A DNA stretch of 64,000 bases from Methylothermaceae bacteria B42. Its GTDB lineage: Bacteria > Pseudomonadota > Gammaproteobacteria > Methylococcales > Methylothermaceae. The stretch is taken from positions 62,001-126,000 of the forward strand of contig LSNW01000030.1 in assembly GCA_001566965.1 (NCBI GenBank), read 5' to 3'. The position numbers and the translations under genes are program-made. Below the pieces are notes generated by a model. The model was given only the letters and a program-made list of their open reading frames with translations, was not told the origin of the DNA and did no database searches. Shown here in pieces: positions 46,117 to 55,353 of the stretch. Each line of letters starts with the position of its first letter. The stretch's first letter is position 1.

Positions 46117-46323
46117 ATGAATGAAGAAAAAATGAATATGGATATCCGTAAATTACTGAAACAATTTGGCGTCACCGCCCAACAGAAAATTGATCACGCC
46201 ATTTTCAAAGCCATTGAGGATGGCAAATTACAAGGCAACGAAACCTTTGACGTTAAAATCCGGCTGGAAATACCCGCGCTGGAATTTTCCCACGAAGTGG
46301 CAGGGAAAATTTCCTTAGAATAA
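46117..46323 (+). CDS. DUF6494 family small protein
   Basis: A 68-residue protein: MNEEKMNMDIRKLLKQFGVT, KIDHAIFKAIEDGKL and HEVAGKISLE, which match DUF6494, a small family of unknown function. The ATG follows GAGGAG by 8 bases. It is the third gene on the plus strand after the ferritin-like and HugZ-like genes and ends at a strong terminator. Confidence 0.75.
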   Translation: MNEEKMNMDIRKLLKQFGVTAQQKIDHAIFKAIEDGKLQGNETFDVKIRLEIPALEFSHEVAGKISLE

Positions 46324-46328
46324 CGGTT

Positions 46329-46362
46329 AAAAGCGGGCGAATCGCACAACACGCCCGCTTTT
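46329..46362. terminator. bidirectional hairpin terminator
   Basis: AAAAGCGGGC at 46329-46338 pairs perfectly with GCCCGCTTTT at 46353-46362 over a 14-base loop. It closes the plus-strand DUF6494 gene and the minus-strand reductase gene. Confidence 0.85.
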
Positions 46363-46364
46363 CA

Positions 46365-47321
46365 TTAGGGTTGCGCCGGCAGAAAGGGGTCCGAAAAGAT
46401 TTCCTGTAATCGGGCACCCGCCAGATAACACTTTTTCTGCGCGGATTTCACCATTTCGGGATTACCGCACAAATACACCCGCCAACTTTTAAGATCGGGA
46501 TGCTCCGACAAAGCGATTTCATCCGCCCGGCCCGACTTTATGCCTTCCATGGCAGGCCCTCGCGATAAACAAGGAACATAATGAAAGTGAGGATGTTTAC
46601 CTTGCAGCTTACTCAAGATTTCCTGCAAATAGAGTCCTTCCGGCGTTGAGCTGCCGTGATATAAATAGATTGGCCCTAAATGTCCCTGACTCAAGGCATC
46701 CCTCAAAACTCCATACAGTGGTGCCAATCCCGTGCCCGTTCCAATCAAAAGCAAAGGCTGATTAAATTGACCGGGGGTGTAAAAACAATTGCCATTGGCA
46801 GGACCGATTTCAATTCTGCTGCCTAAAGCCAAGCGTTCAAAAATCCAATGACTAAAAAGACCTTTTGGCACTCGACGGATATGAAGCTCCAAAAAAGGAT
46901 CACTGGAAAGACTCGCCAAAGAGTAGCTGCGGCTTTTGCCCTCATGAAAAAGGTTCAAAAACTGGCCAGCCCGGTATTCATAATCTTGCGGTTTGGATAA
47001 GCGCAGCCGCATCACTTCCGGGGTTAAATGTTCGAGAGATTCCACCTCAACTTCAAAATTACCGGTATCAGGTAATTGAATCCAGACATCGTTCTGAGGT
47101 TGGTATTGACAGGCCAGAAAATAATTCTGAACCCGCAAAGGGTCATTGAGACCCTTTTGGGCTTCTTCCGGCACTTCTTCAACGCTTCGCAGCAAACAAC
47201 TCTGACATATCCCTGCTTGACAACCGAAAGATACTTCAATGTCATGACGCAGCAGGCAATCGAGAACAGACTCGCCTTCCTCCAGCGTCAACACCAAATT
47301 GTCAACAATCAAACGAGGCAT
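46365..47321 (-). CDS. 2Fe-2S ferredoxin / FAD / NAD(P) oxidoreductase, likely globin reductase
   Basis: A 318-residue reductase. N-terminal plant-type ferredoxin domain (GCQAGICQSCLL plus a distal Cys in FLACQ). FAD-binding barrel RAGQFLNL with RSYSLASL. NAD(P) domain LLLIGTGTGLAPLYGVL, with a C-terminal YLCGNPEMV. This is the architecture of oxygenase reductases. It starts one base after the stop of a truncated hemoglobin gene, so the pair could work as a two-gene flavohemoglobin. Confidence 0.88.
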   Translation of the reverse strand: MPRLIVDNLVLTLEEGESVLDCLLRHDIEVSFGCQAGICQSCLLRSVEEVPEEAQKGLNDPLRVQNYFLACQYQPQNDVWIQLPDTGNFEVEVESLEHLTPEVMRLRLSKPQDYEYRAGQFLNLFHEGKSRSYSLASLSSDPFLELHIRRVPKGLFSHWIFERLALGSRIEIGPANGNCFYTPGQFNQPLLLIGTGTGLAPLYGVLRDALSQGHLGPIYLYHGSSTPEGLYLQEILSKLQGKHPHFHYVPCLSRGPAMEGIKSGRADEIALSEHPDLKSWRVYLCGNPEMVKSAQKKCYLAGARLQEIFSDPFLPAQP

Positions 47322-47322
47322 A

Positions 47323-47691
47323 TCAACGGTTCAAAACATCATTTCGGGCGCCCTCGGCAATGGCGATTACTTCGTCTATCAAGGCCTGGTCTACATTCAA
47401 TTCCTTCAGGGTATCGGCCAAATTTTCTAACACGGCATCCACGTGGGAATCATTCAATCCCTGTTCGACCAAATGGGCATGACCTTCGCGCAGATCCTTG
47501 CCAGTGTAGTTATTGGGACCCCCAAAGGCCATGGTCAAAAAGGCCTTCTGTTTAGCCGCTTGCTTTTCCATATCAACACCATCAAAAAACCGGTTGATGC
47601 GATCATCCGCCAAGACTTTACGGTAAAAAATGTCCACAGCGGCGTCGACGGCAGCTTCTCCACCTAGCTTTTCGAATAATGTTTGCGCCAT
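47323..47691 (-). CDS. group I truncated hemoglobin
   Basis: A 122-residue 2-on-2 globin. TLFEKLGGEAAVDAAVDIFYRKVLAD is the family N terminus; AFLTMAFGGPNNYTGKDLREGH with HAHLVEQGL contains the heme-proximal histidine. Group I truncated globins bind O2 and NO, and several act as NO dioxygenases when reduced. Start at 47691 is fixed by AAAGGAG upstream. It lies opposite an NsrR-type regulator and ahead of a reductase. Confidence 0.92.
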   Translation of the reverse strand: MAQTLFEKLGGEAAVDAAVDIFYRKVLADDRINRFFDGVDMEKQAAKQKAFLTMAFGGPNNYTGKDLREGHAHLVEQGLNDSHVDAVLENLADTLKELNVDQALIDEVIAIAEGARNDVLNR

Positions 47692-47827
47692 ATCGCTCTC
47701 TCCTTTGGTATAGTCAAAAATTGGTTGCATTTTCAGCCTTGCCCTTGAATGAAGGATATGCAAGACTTGGAATATAGTATTATATATGCACATTATAGAA
47801 ATGTAATATAAAAATTAGAGAGTCATT
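47692..47827. promoter_or_regulatory. shared promoter region between the globin and NsrR-type genes
   Basis: A 136-base divergent gap with a very AT-rich stretch at about 47770-47815 (TATTATATATGCACATTATA and ATGTAATATA) next to the regulator start. Rrf2 proteins commonly bind such dyads in divergent gaps, so this is the likeliest operator, but no exact consensus is matched. Confidence 0.35.
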
Positions 47828-48274
47828 GTGCAGTTAACCCGCTTTACCGATTATGCATTCCGGTTGTTGATGTATCTCGCCCAACAACCCGAGCGCGACG
47901 CGACTATTTCCGAAGTCGCGGGCTATTTCGGCATCTCGCGCCACCATTTGGTTAAGGTAGTCAATCACCTAGGACGCTGCGGTTTTATTGAAACCAGCCG
48001 CGGAAAAGGCGGCGGTTTGAAACTCAGTCAAAATCCTGCCGCTATCAGCTTGGGAGACGTCATCCGCAAGATGGAACCCAACCTGGCCCTGGTGGAATGC
48101 CGGCAAGCCGACTACAAAAATGGTGATTGCAGGCTGCAGTCGGCATGTGTACTGAACTCTATTTTGGATGAGGCATTGGAAGCTTTTCTCAACACTTTGG
48201 ATCGATATAGCTTAGCCGACGCGGTTCGCCAAGGAGGCGAGGAAAAACTAATCCGGTTCCCCAAAAAGGGCTAA
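47828..48274 (+). CDS. nsrR: Rrf2-family repressor, NsrR-type
   Basis: A 148-residue winged-helix regulator starting at GTG 47828. MQLTRFTDYAFRLLMYLA keeps Asp8, and SEVAGYFGISRHHLVKVVNHL is the DNA-binding helix. Cysteines at 91, 101 and 107 resemble the NsrR cluster, with wider spacing than in E. coli (91, 96, 102). NsrR holds an Fe-S cluster and derepresses NO-defence genes when nitrosylated. The adjacent divergent globin-reductase pair is the natural target. Confidence 0.84.
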   Translation: MQLTRFTDYAFRLLMYLAQQPERDATISEVAGYFGISRHHLVKVVNHLGRCGFIETSRGKGGGLKLSQNPAAISLGDVIRKMEPNLALVECRQADYKNGDCRLQSACVLNSILDEALEAFLNTLDRYSLADAVRQGGEEKLIRFPKKG

Positions 48275-48534
48275 TCTGCTTTCCTTTCATTCAACAATGC
48301 TCCACACTTCTTGCAGCGATCCAAGCCAAAGAAAAAAAAGCGCCCTTCCCTAAGCGGTGTCCGGCATTCAGGACAACATACCTTTGCCAACTTGCGGGAC
48401 GACCAGAGCAAAGCCAACAGGGTGGTGCCAATGGTGATGATGGGTTTATGGAAGTAAAGATTCACCGGTAAAGTCAGCACAAGTACAAAAGCCGGGAACA
48501 GGACATATAAACGATAATGGTTGGTTAGAGTCAT
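48271..48534 (-). CDS. small membrane protein with a zinc-ribbon-like motif
   Basis: An 87-residue protein with two hydrophobic segments (about residues 9-25 and 30-45) followed by CCPECRTPLREGRFFFFG and CKKCGALL. The two CxxC pairs form a probable cytosolic zinc ribbon. It overlaps the end of the NsrR-type gene by 4 bases. No family name is recognised. Confidence 0.65.
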   Translation of the reverse strand: MTLTNHYRLYVLFPAFVLVLTLPVNLYFHKPIITIGTTLLALLWSSRKLAKVCCPECRTPLREGRFFFFGLDRCKKCGALLNERKAD

Positions 48535-48549
48535 TTTTTTTCATCATAA

Positions 48550-48579
48550 AAAAAGCGGGATGATAACATCCCGCTTTTT
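48550..48579 (-). terminator. hairpin terminator downstream of the porin
   Basis: AAAAAGCGGGATG at 48550-48562 pairs perfectly with CATCCCGCTTTTT at 48567-48579 over a 4-base loop. On the minus strand it lies beyond the repeat element that follows the BBP2 porin gene and ahead of the small membrane gene. Confidence 0.85.
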
Positions 48580-48605
48580 GCAATGGGCAAAATCATTCAT
48601 TCCGA

Positions 48606-48749
48606 GTAACTGCTCGTGGCCCTATGGGTGGCCTGTGGAGAAAGTGTCTTTGGCAGGGATGCCAAAGCCAAGCCTACAGGGACGTATTCACGGCGTCTTT
48701 CGGAACAGGCCACCCATAGGGCCTTCTTGCGGTATGGCTGAGCAGTTAC
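48606..48749. repeat. palindromic repeat element, copy 3 (variant arms)
   Basis: Outer perfect 10-base ends GTAACTGCTC (48606-48615) and GAGCAGTTAC (48740-48749). Inner perfect 19-base arms at 48618-48636 and 48705-48723 beginning GGCCCTATGGGTGG. The core keeps CCTACAGGGA and GTATTCACGG (48684-48693) but has an extra CTTTGGC/GCCAAAG hairpin. Arm sequence differs from copies 1 and 2 while pairing is kept. Confidence 0.75.
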
Positions 48750-48833
48750 CATTCCAAAATTCTCAGCACATCCTTGTCTCTGCAGCCATCTCAAATAAAG
48801 CAGAAATTCCTCGGAACACAGAGAGGACCGGAA

Positions 48834-50096
48834 TTAAAACAAGTTAACCACCGCATCCACAGCAAAGATAAATTGATCATCTTGCGTGCCGTCGTCAAAT
48901 GGTTTACTGCTACCTTCGTTCCAGTCATAGCGGATTTCAGGGCGCAGCTTGAACCACTGGGTCGGCTTGAAATTCACGCCTGCGGTAATTTCATAAAAGT
49001 TCGTGCTTTTGCCATTACCCAACACGCGGGTACCACCTTCATCCCGGAACCACTCAGCGCGGGTACCGATGGCAAACATATCATTAATGTCATAGGACAG
49101 ATAACTGTTGATACCATACCAATGGGCATCGTCGTCGGTTCCCAATTGCTCTTCCCAACCGTGGTCATGCTGTAAGGTAAAATGCAACTGGTCGGTGATG
49201 TCATACCACAGCACGATGCTATACAAGGACCGATCCAAGTCATCTGCAGCCCCATGGTTACCGACAATGGAACCATGAGTAGCCGTTAGTGCAACCGACA
49301 ATGCACCGCCGCCTTCCACGCCGTTATCCCAATTCAAGCCGCCGATGAAATTCCAGGCATCATCAATATCAGCGGTAAAACTGTCCCAGCCATTCACCGC
49401 GCCCACGGTGATGCTCAGGTTATCAATCAGGGGCATGGAAAACAAAGCACCCGTATGGGTGAAGGGTTCGCCATATTGCATGGTATAAGCATGAGAATAA
49501 AAGAAATTATCCGGCGCGGTGACCACTTCGTTTCCGATGATCGTGTAGAAGTGACCGAATTTGGCAGTGATGCCATTCAATACTGGTGCGAATACTTCAA
49601 TATAGGCTTGAGGCAACGCCAACTTATTGATGTTATTACCAGAATCAGTATTGCCAATCCATTTCTGCTTGCCGGCATCGCTGATTTCTAAACCAACCGC
49701 CTGGGTAAAGGGCGTATCACTGCCATACATAAAATCCACCCGGCCACCGATGTCCCAACCGTCGCCTTCGGTATTAACAGCGCGTTCGATGAAAAAGTTG
49801 ATTTGGTTAATCAGCACCCGGTCATCCCGAAAGTTGAAAGTGACAGGACCGTTGATATCATTGTGAGGACGTTCAAAGTTATAGGTATAACCAAAAGCGG
49901 CCCAAGTCCCAACCTTAAGTCCCAGCGATTTCATAAAATCGGCTTCGTTGGGATCTAAACCAGTGAATGCTTCCAGTGCACTGTCCGCATGGCTGATATT
50001 CTCAGGCAGCAGGCCATTGTCATGGGCCACGGAAACGCCAGAGATTGCTCCCATGGCAACTGTTATTAATGTTAATTTGAATGGGTTTGATTTCAT
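48834..50096 (-). CDS. BBP2-type beta-barrel porin
   Basis: A 420-residue outer-membrane protein. Signal peptide MKSNPFKLTLITVAMGAISG with cleavage near VSVAHD. The mature protein is rich in alternating aromatic strands: WAAFGYTYNFERP, VLINQINFFIERAV, GWDIGGRVDFMYG and C-terminal FIFAVDAVVNLF ending in Phe. This is the BBP2 (OmpL-like) family pattern. Start at 50096 has a GAGGAT ribosome site and gives the signal peptide. It lies downstream of glnK-amt but is separated from them by a terminator. Confidence 0.83.
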   Translation of the reverse strand: MKSNPFKLTLITVAMGAISGVSVAHDNGLLPENISHADSALEAFTGLDPNEADFMKSLGLKVGTWAAFGYTYNFERPHNDINGPVTFNFRDDRVLINQINFFIERAVNTEGDGWDIGGRVDFMYGSDTPFTQAVGLEISDAGKQKWIGNTDSGNNINKLALPQAYIEVFAPVLNGITAKFGHFYTIIGNEVVTAPDNFFYSHAYTMQYGEPFTHTGALFSMPLIDNLSITVGAVNGWDSFTADIDDAWNFIGGLNWDNGVEGGGALSVALTATHGSIVGNHGAADDLDRSLYSIVLWYDITDQLHFTLQHDHGWEEQLGTDDDAHWYGINSYLSYDINDMFAIGTRAEWFRDEGGTRVLGNGKSTNFYEITAGVNFKPTQWFKLRPEIRYDWNEGSSKPFDDGTQDDQFIFAVDAVVNLF

Positions 50097-50202
50097 GACA
50101 TATCCTCTTTTCTGGTTTAACTTGTCAAATCTAAACAACACTGTGTTGTAATATAGCAAAGAATTTTATTGTTTCAAGTCTTAATTATTTCAATCATAAA
50201 AA

Positions 50203-50256
50203 AACCGGCTGAGCCGAGGATCATCAATCCGTTACCCTTGCTCAACCGGCATTTTT
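50203..50256 (-). terminator. hairpin terminator after amt
   Basis: CCGGCTGAGC and GCTCAACCGG form an imperfect 10-base stem closing a loop of about 30 bases, followed on the minus strand by a run of T. It ends the glnK-amt transcript before the porin promoter. The rest of the 250-base gap holds nothing evident. Confidence 0.75.
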
Positions 50257-50408
50257 TCATTGCAGTTCTTACCCCCTGATTGGCCCTGATATCACCTAAA
50301 TCCGCGTCCCTCAGAACCCAGTCATGGAAGGATTGAAGCGCGGGGGGGAGAAACCTGGTCATCCGAGACTCGCCCTCCCCAATGATTCAATGGATCATTC
50401 CCGGCTTA

Positions 50409-51659
50409 TCAGCGCGCGCTCCCCGTAAATTCGGGATAAGCCTCCATACCGCATTCGGAGAAGTCGGCGCCATTGTATTCATCTTCCTGGCTGAGGCGAA
50501 TGCCGATCAACAGCTTGATAATGAACCAAGTCACAAAACTGGCCACGAATACGAAGCCAAATATGGTTACGATACCAATCAATTGCGCGGTCAATTTGGC
50601 ATCCGGATTGGACAGGCAGACTGCCAACAGCCCCCAAATTCCCACAACACCGTGCACCGACAGCGCACCCACAGGATCATCCACCCGCATTTTGTCAAAC
50701 AGCACAATGGAAAACACCACGATAACACCTCCGACGGCCCCGATAATCGTGGCCAGCAGCGGCGCCGGCGTCAAAGGTTCCGCCGTGATTGCTACCAGGC
50801 CAGCCAAGGCACCGTTGAGCATCATGGTCAAATCCGCCTTGCCGAACAATGCACGGGCGGTCAACAATGCCGCAATCGCACCGCCCGAGGCGGCCATATT
50901 GGTATTGACGAACACTTTGGCCACCGCATTGGCTTCTCCCACATCGGAGACTTTCAGCTCCGAACCACCGTTAAAACCAAACCAGCCCAACCACAAAATA
51001 AAGGTGCCCAATGTTGCAAGCGGCAGGTTACAACCTGGGATGGGGTGAATCTCGCCATCCGGGCCGTATTTGCCGGCTCGAGGGCCGAGTAACAACACCC
51101 CAGCCAACGCCGCGGTAGCGCCACACAAATGGACTACTCCGGAACCTGCGAAATCCAGGAATCCTAACTGATCCAGGAAACCCCCACCCCACTTCCAATA
51201 GCCTTGCATGGGATAGATAAAGCCGGTCATGACTGCTGCAAATAGCAGAAACGACCACAACTTCATCCGCTCAGCTACAGCGCCCGAGACGATAGACATG
51301 GCCGTAGCCACGAAAACCACCTGGAAGAAGAAATCGGCCATCACCGAGTAATACACTTCGCCGTTGCTTTTCAACACTTCTTCCAAGGTATGATCTTCTC
51401 CAATCAAAAAACCAATTCCAGGCCAAACGGCATTGACTGCCGAGCCTGGATACATAATCTGATAGCCCACCAACATATACATAAGACAGGCAACTGCAAA
51501 CAAGGCCACGTTCTTGGTGAGAATTTCCACAGTATTTTTGGAACGCACCACCCCCGCCTCGAGCATGGCGAACCCTGCCGCCATCCACATGACCAAGGCT
51601 CCTGTCATCAAGAAATAAAATGTATCCAGCGCATAGCTGACTTCAATAATCTTTTCCAT
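50409..51659 (-). CDS. amt: ammonium transporter Amt
   Basis: A 416-residue protein with eleven predicted helices and no signal peptide. Motifs FAMLEAGVVRSKN, DFAGSGVVHLCG (first pore His), LGWFGFNGGS, NTNMAASGGA and DDPVGALSVHGVVGIWG (second pore His) are those of Amt/AmtB. It conducts ammonium across the inner membrane. It follows glnK by 45 bases; GlnK normally blocks this channel when nitrogen is plentiful. Confidence 0.96.
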   Translation of the reverse strand: MEKIIEVSYALDTFYFLMTGALVMWMAAGFAMLEAGVVRSKNTVEILTKNVALFAVACLMYMLVGYQIMYPGSAVNAVWPGIGFLIGEDHTLEEVLKSNGEVYYSVMADFFFQVVFVATAMSIVSGAVAERMKLWSFLLFAAVMTGFIYPMQGYWKWGGGFLDQLGFLDFAGSGVVHLCGATAALAGVLLLGPRAGKYGPDGEIHPIPGCNLPLATLGTFILWLGWFGFNGGSELKVSDVGEANAVAKVFVNTNMAASGGAIAALLTARALFGKADLTMMLNGALAGLVAITAEPLTPAPLLATIIGAVGGVIVVFSIVLFDKMRVDDPVGALSVHGVVGIWGLLAVCLSNPDAKLTAQLIGIVTIFGFVFVASFVTWFIIKLLIGIRLSQEDEYNGADFSECGMEAYPEFTGSAR

Positions 51660-51704
51660 TTTTTATTACCTCTAAATCTTTATTCTTCGATTCTTTTAGT
51701 AACC

Positions 51705-52238
<534 letters not shown>

Positions 52239-52356
52239 TAACTGCATATTCTGTGCCATCCCGCCCCCGCAAGTTTCCATACCTAACCAAACCATATATG
52301 CACCATTATTTAACATAAATGCACTATAATAGGGCATTTAAAAATGTTTTTCTTCT

Positions 52357-52619
52357 TTAACCCGGATATTTCACCAGCATCCCGGATGATGGCGCAGGAC
52401 AGGTGCGTCTGGGCGCCGGGCTGGACTGAAAGGCATAGCCGTAGCTATGGCTTGAAGGAAGCCCAAGCCCAGGCGTGCCTGGACAAGCCAGGGCCGGGAT
52501 AGGATTCGGGCTGAATCCCAATTGGATTTCTTGGAAATCATGAAACTTAAGCATTTTATATATAAAAATCAGTTGATTACAGGAAGGCCCGAATCCGGCT
52601 GGTGAAATATCCGGGTTAA
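52357..52619. repeat. MITE-like element with 22-base terminal inverted repeats
   Basis: Perfect 22-base inverted ends at 52357-52378 and 52598-52619, each beginning or ending TTAACCCGG. Inside are further dyads: AGCCAT/ATGGCT around GTAGCT, CCAGGC/GCCTGG, and a GATTCGGGC/GCCCGAATC pair. It occupies most of the gap before ntrB and has no credible gene. The intact leading TTAA could be a duplicated insertion site. Confidence 0.6.
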
Positions 52620-52664
52620 CCCTTTCTATCTTTAGTTGGCGCAAAATATGCTTGTCATCTTGTA

Positions 52665-53735
52665 ATGAGTGAAGAAACTTTCCACCAGCGAATTCTGGAT
52701 CATCTTGGCAGTGCTGTTCTGGTGTTTGACCTAGAGAAGCAACTGATTTTCATTAACCCCGCCGGGGAAATGTTATTTGAAATCAGCGCCCGCCAAGCGC
52801 ACAAAATCCGTGCCCAACATCTTTTTGGCCAGCAAGGGGAAAAGATTTGTCAGGATCTGGAAAGGACGATCAAAAGCGGTGTCACCTTGGTTGAACGTTA
52901 TCTGCCGCTGAATTTCACTGACCGTGAACGAATAGTTCACTGCACCATGACCCCGCTTTTCAAGGACGAACAGGTCAATTCAGTCGTGATGGAAGTTGAA
53001 GATAATCCCCACTATCAACAACTCTCCCGCGATGAACATTGGCTCACCCAACAAAATGCCGTGCAGCAACTTCTTCGGGGGCTGGCCCATGAAATCAAAA
53101 ATCCATTAGGCGGCCTGCGCGGTGCCGCGCAACTGCTACGTGCTGAACTGGGCAGCAGAGAACTGAAGGAATATACGGATATCATTATTTCCGAGGCTGA
53201 CCGCTTGCAAACACTGATCGACCGGCTGCTCGTTCCCCATCAAGCACCTCAAAAAGTCAAACTCAACATTCATCAAATATTGGAAAGGGTAAGGCAATTG
53301 CTTGAGGCAGAGTTCCCCAAACTCACTTTCTGCTGCGATTACGACCCCAGTCTCCCCCCCGTATTGGGCGACCGGGATCAACTTATCCAGGCTACTCTCA
53401 ATATCGTCCGCAATGCCGCGCAAGCCCTCAAAGGTAAAGGGGAAATCACTCTAAGAACCCGAATCCACCGCCAGCTTACCATCCGCCAAACCTTTCACCG
53501 GCTGGCACTGCGCATCGATGTCATTGATCAAGGCCCTGGCATCGATGCGGAGTTGAAAGAGCAAATTTTCTATCCTCTGGTGACAGGACGCGCTGAAGGC
53601 ACTGGCTTGGGATTATCCATTGCCCAATCATTAATTTCTCGCCACGATGGCCTAATCGAATGCCAGTGCGAGTCCGGACAAACCGTTTTTTCCATTTATT
53701 TACCCGTGGAGAGTGCTGATCATGACACAAGCTGA
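52665..53735 (+). CDS. glnL: nitrogen regulation histidine kinase NtrB (GlnL)
   Basis: A 356-residue cytosolic kinase: N-terminal PAS domain (SAVLVFDLEKQLIFINPAGEML), the H box GLAHEIKNPLGGLRGAAQLL with the phosphorylated His, and the ATPase domain (IVRNAAQAL, DQGPGIDAEL, GTGLGLSIAQ). It phosphorylates NtrC when PII proteins are uridylylated. It overlaps ntrC by 14 bases. The long palindromic gap upstream separates it from glnK, which runs the other way. Confidence 0.93.
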   Translation: MSEETFHQRILDHLGSAVLVFDLEKQLIFINPAGEMLFEISARQAHKIRAQHLFGQQGEKICQDLERTIKSGVTLVERYLPLNFTDRERIVHCTMTPLFKDEQVNSVVMEVEDNPHYQQLSRDEHWLTQQNAVQQLLRGLAHEIKNPLGGLRGAAQLLRAELGSRELKEYTDIIISEADRLQTLIDRLLVPHQAPQKVKLNIHQILERVRQLLEAEFPKLTFCCDYDPSLPPVLGDRDQLIQATLNIVRNAAQALKGKGEITLRTRIHRQLTIRQTFHRLALRIDVIDQGPGIDAELKEQIFYPLVTGRAEGTGLGLSIAQSLISRHDGLIECQCESGQTVFSIYLPVESADHDTS

Positions 53736-55155
53736 GGTTTGGGTAATCGACGATGATAAATCTATCCGCTGGGTGCTTGACAAAGCCCTCAAGAAAGCCG
53801 GGTTCAAAGTCCGCTGTTTCCCGGAGGCCAGCGAATTGGATACCTATTTGAAACACGACCGTCCCGATTCCATTCTGACCGATATCCGGATGCCCGGTAT
53901 CGACGGCCTGGAATTGCTGCGCAGATTACAAATTGCCTATCCACAACTCCCGGTGGTGGTAATGACTGCCCATTCGGATTTGGACAGCGCGGTCGCCGCT
54001 TTTCAGGACGGCGCTTTTGAATACTTGCCCAAACCTTTCGATTTGGATGAAGCCGTGCAAGTCATGCAAAGGGCTTGTCAGCAGAAGATTTCTGAAGCTC
54101 CAAACGCTCCCAATGGCACCGAGCCGAGTCCCCAAATTATCGGGGAAGCGCCCGCCATGCAGGAAGTCTTCCGCGCTATCGGACGCTTGTCCCGTTCTCA
54201 TATGACCGTACTGATAAATGGTGAGTCGGGCACCGGCAAAGAATTGGTTGCCCGGGCTCTGCATCAACATAGTCCCCGTGCGGACAAGCCTTTCATAGCC
54301 CTCAATATGGCGGCAATCCCAAGGGATTTAATGGAGTCGGAATTGTTCGGTCACGAGAAAGGCGCTTTCACCGGCGCCCAATCACGCCGCAGCGGCCGTT
54401 TCGAACAAGCCGATGGCGGCACCTTATTCCTGGATGAAATCGGCGATATGCCACCGGAAATGCAAACCCGCCTACTGCGGGTGCTGGCAGAGGGAGAGTT
54501 TTATCCCGTGGGCAGTCATACGGCCTGCACCGTGGATGTCCGAATCATCGCAGCCACCCATCAAAACCTGGAACTACTGGTCAACCAAGGATTATTTCGG
54601 GAGGATCTGTTTCATCGCCTCAATGTGATTCGTATCCATATTCCCGCATTACGGGAAAGACGCCAGGATATCCCTCTTCTACTCCAACATTTTCTCAAAC
54701 AGGCAGCTCAAGAAATGGGTGAGGAGACTAAAATCCTGCGGCCTGAAGTAGAAACCTTTTTATCTCAATACCCATGGCCGGGTAATGTGCGTCAATTGGA
54801 AAATACTTGTCGCTGGCTAACGGTCATGGCCCCGGGGCAAACCATTCACATGGAAGACTTGCCGCCGGAATTGCTGAATCCTCCTCATAAATTTGCCTCT
54901 TCCACAAAAAATGGCGACAGCGATTGGCGAAAAAATCTTGGCCTATGGACTCAGCAACAACTGTCTGAAGGCAAGCGCGATATCGCCAAAATTGCCATTG
55001 CCGAAGCCGAAAAAGTCTTGATTCAAACCGCTTTGAAGCATACCCGCGGACGACGTCAGGAAGCCGCCCGGTTATTGGGTTATGGCCGCAATACACTTAC
55101 CCGCAAGATCAATGAGCTAGAGTTGGATACTTACGAAAACTCCGTGGAAATTTGA
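53722..55155 (+). CDS. glnG: nitrogen regulation response regulator NtrC (GlnG)
   Basis: A 477-residue sigma-54 activator. Receiver with Asp54 ([12 protein letters not shown]). AAA+ domain with Walker [26 protein letters not shown] (sigma-54 contact loop) and Walker [11 protein letters not shown]. Fis-type HTH at the C terminus ([20 protein letters not shown]). The start at 53722 lies within the end of ntrB. Expected targets are glnK-amt and other nitrogen genes; I found no exact sigma-54 promoter before glnK. Confidence 0.95.
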   Translation: MTQAEVWVIDDDKSIRWVLDKALKKAGFKVRCFPEASELDTYLKHDRPDSILTDIRMPGIDGLELLRRLQIAYPQLPVVVMTAHSDLDSAVAAFQDGAFEYLPKPFDLDEAVQVMQRACQQKISEAPNAPNGTEPSPQIIGEAPAMQEVFRAIGRLSRSHMTVLINGESGTGKELVARALHQHSPRADKPFIALNMAAIPRDLMESELFGHEKGAFTGAQSRRSGRFEQADGGTLFLDEIGDMPPEMQTRLLRVLAEGEFYPVGSHTACTVDVRIIAATHQNLELLVNQGLFREDLFHRLNVIRIHIPALRERRQDIPLLLQHFLKQAAQEMGEETKILRPEVETFLSQYPWPGNVRQLENTCRWLTVMAPGQTIHMEDLPPELLNPPHKFASSTKNGDSDWRKNLGLWTQQQLSEGKRDIAKIAIAEAEKVLIQTALKHTRGRRQEAARLLGYGRNTLTRKINELELDTYENSVEI

Positions 55156-55181
55156 CTCTCTCAAAAAAGAGGAGGTTTTGC

Positions 55182-55328
55182 CAGGGCTCCGTCATCTATT
55201 CAAACCGGGGCGGGTGGCCTGCTTCGAAAGCCTCGCCGGTATGGAGCTTACAGGGAAGTATTCACGGTGTTTTTCGAAGCAGACCACCCGCCAATCAATC
55301 CTTTACGTGTTTAGATGAAGTGGCCCTG
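55182..55328. repeat. palindromic repeat element, copy 2
   Basis: Outer ends CAGGGCTCCGTCATCTA (55182-55198) and TAGATGAAGTGGCCCTG (55312-55328). Inner arms start at 55207 (GGGGCGGGTGG) and end at 55292. Core with GCCTCGCCGG, TACAGGGAA and GTATTCACGG (55258-55267). Its flanks match copy 1 in reverse complement while its core matches copy 1 directly. It follows ntrC and may also act as its terminator. Confidence 0.75.
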
Positions 55329-55353
55329 AAGTTTTGCTCCCGCTTTTTTTGAA

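Noticed and set aside
50174-50362. Short minus-strand frame of 62 codons between amt and the porin
   Set aside because: It runs through the terminator hairpin, has no ribosome site and no recognisable motif.
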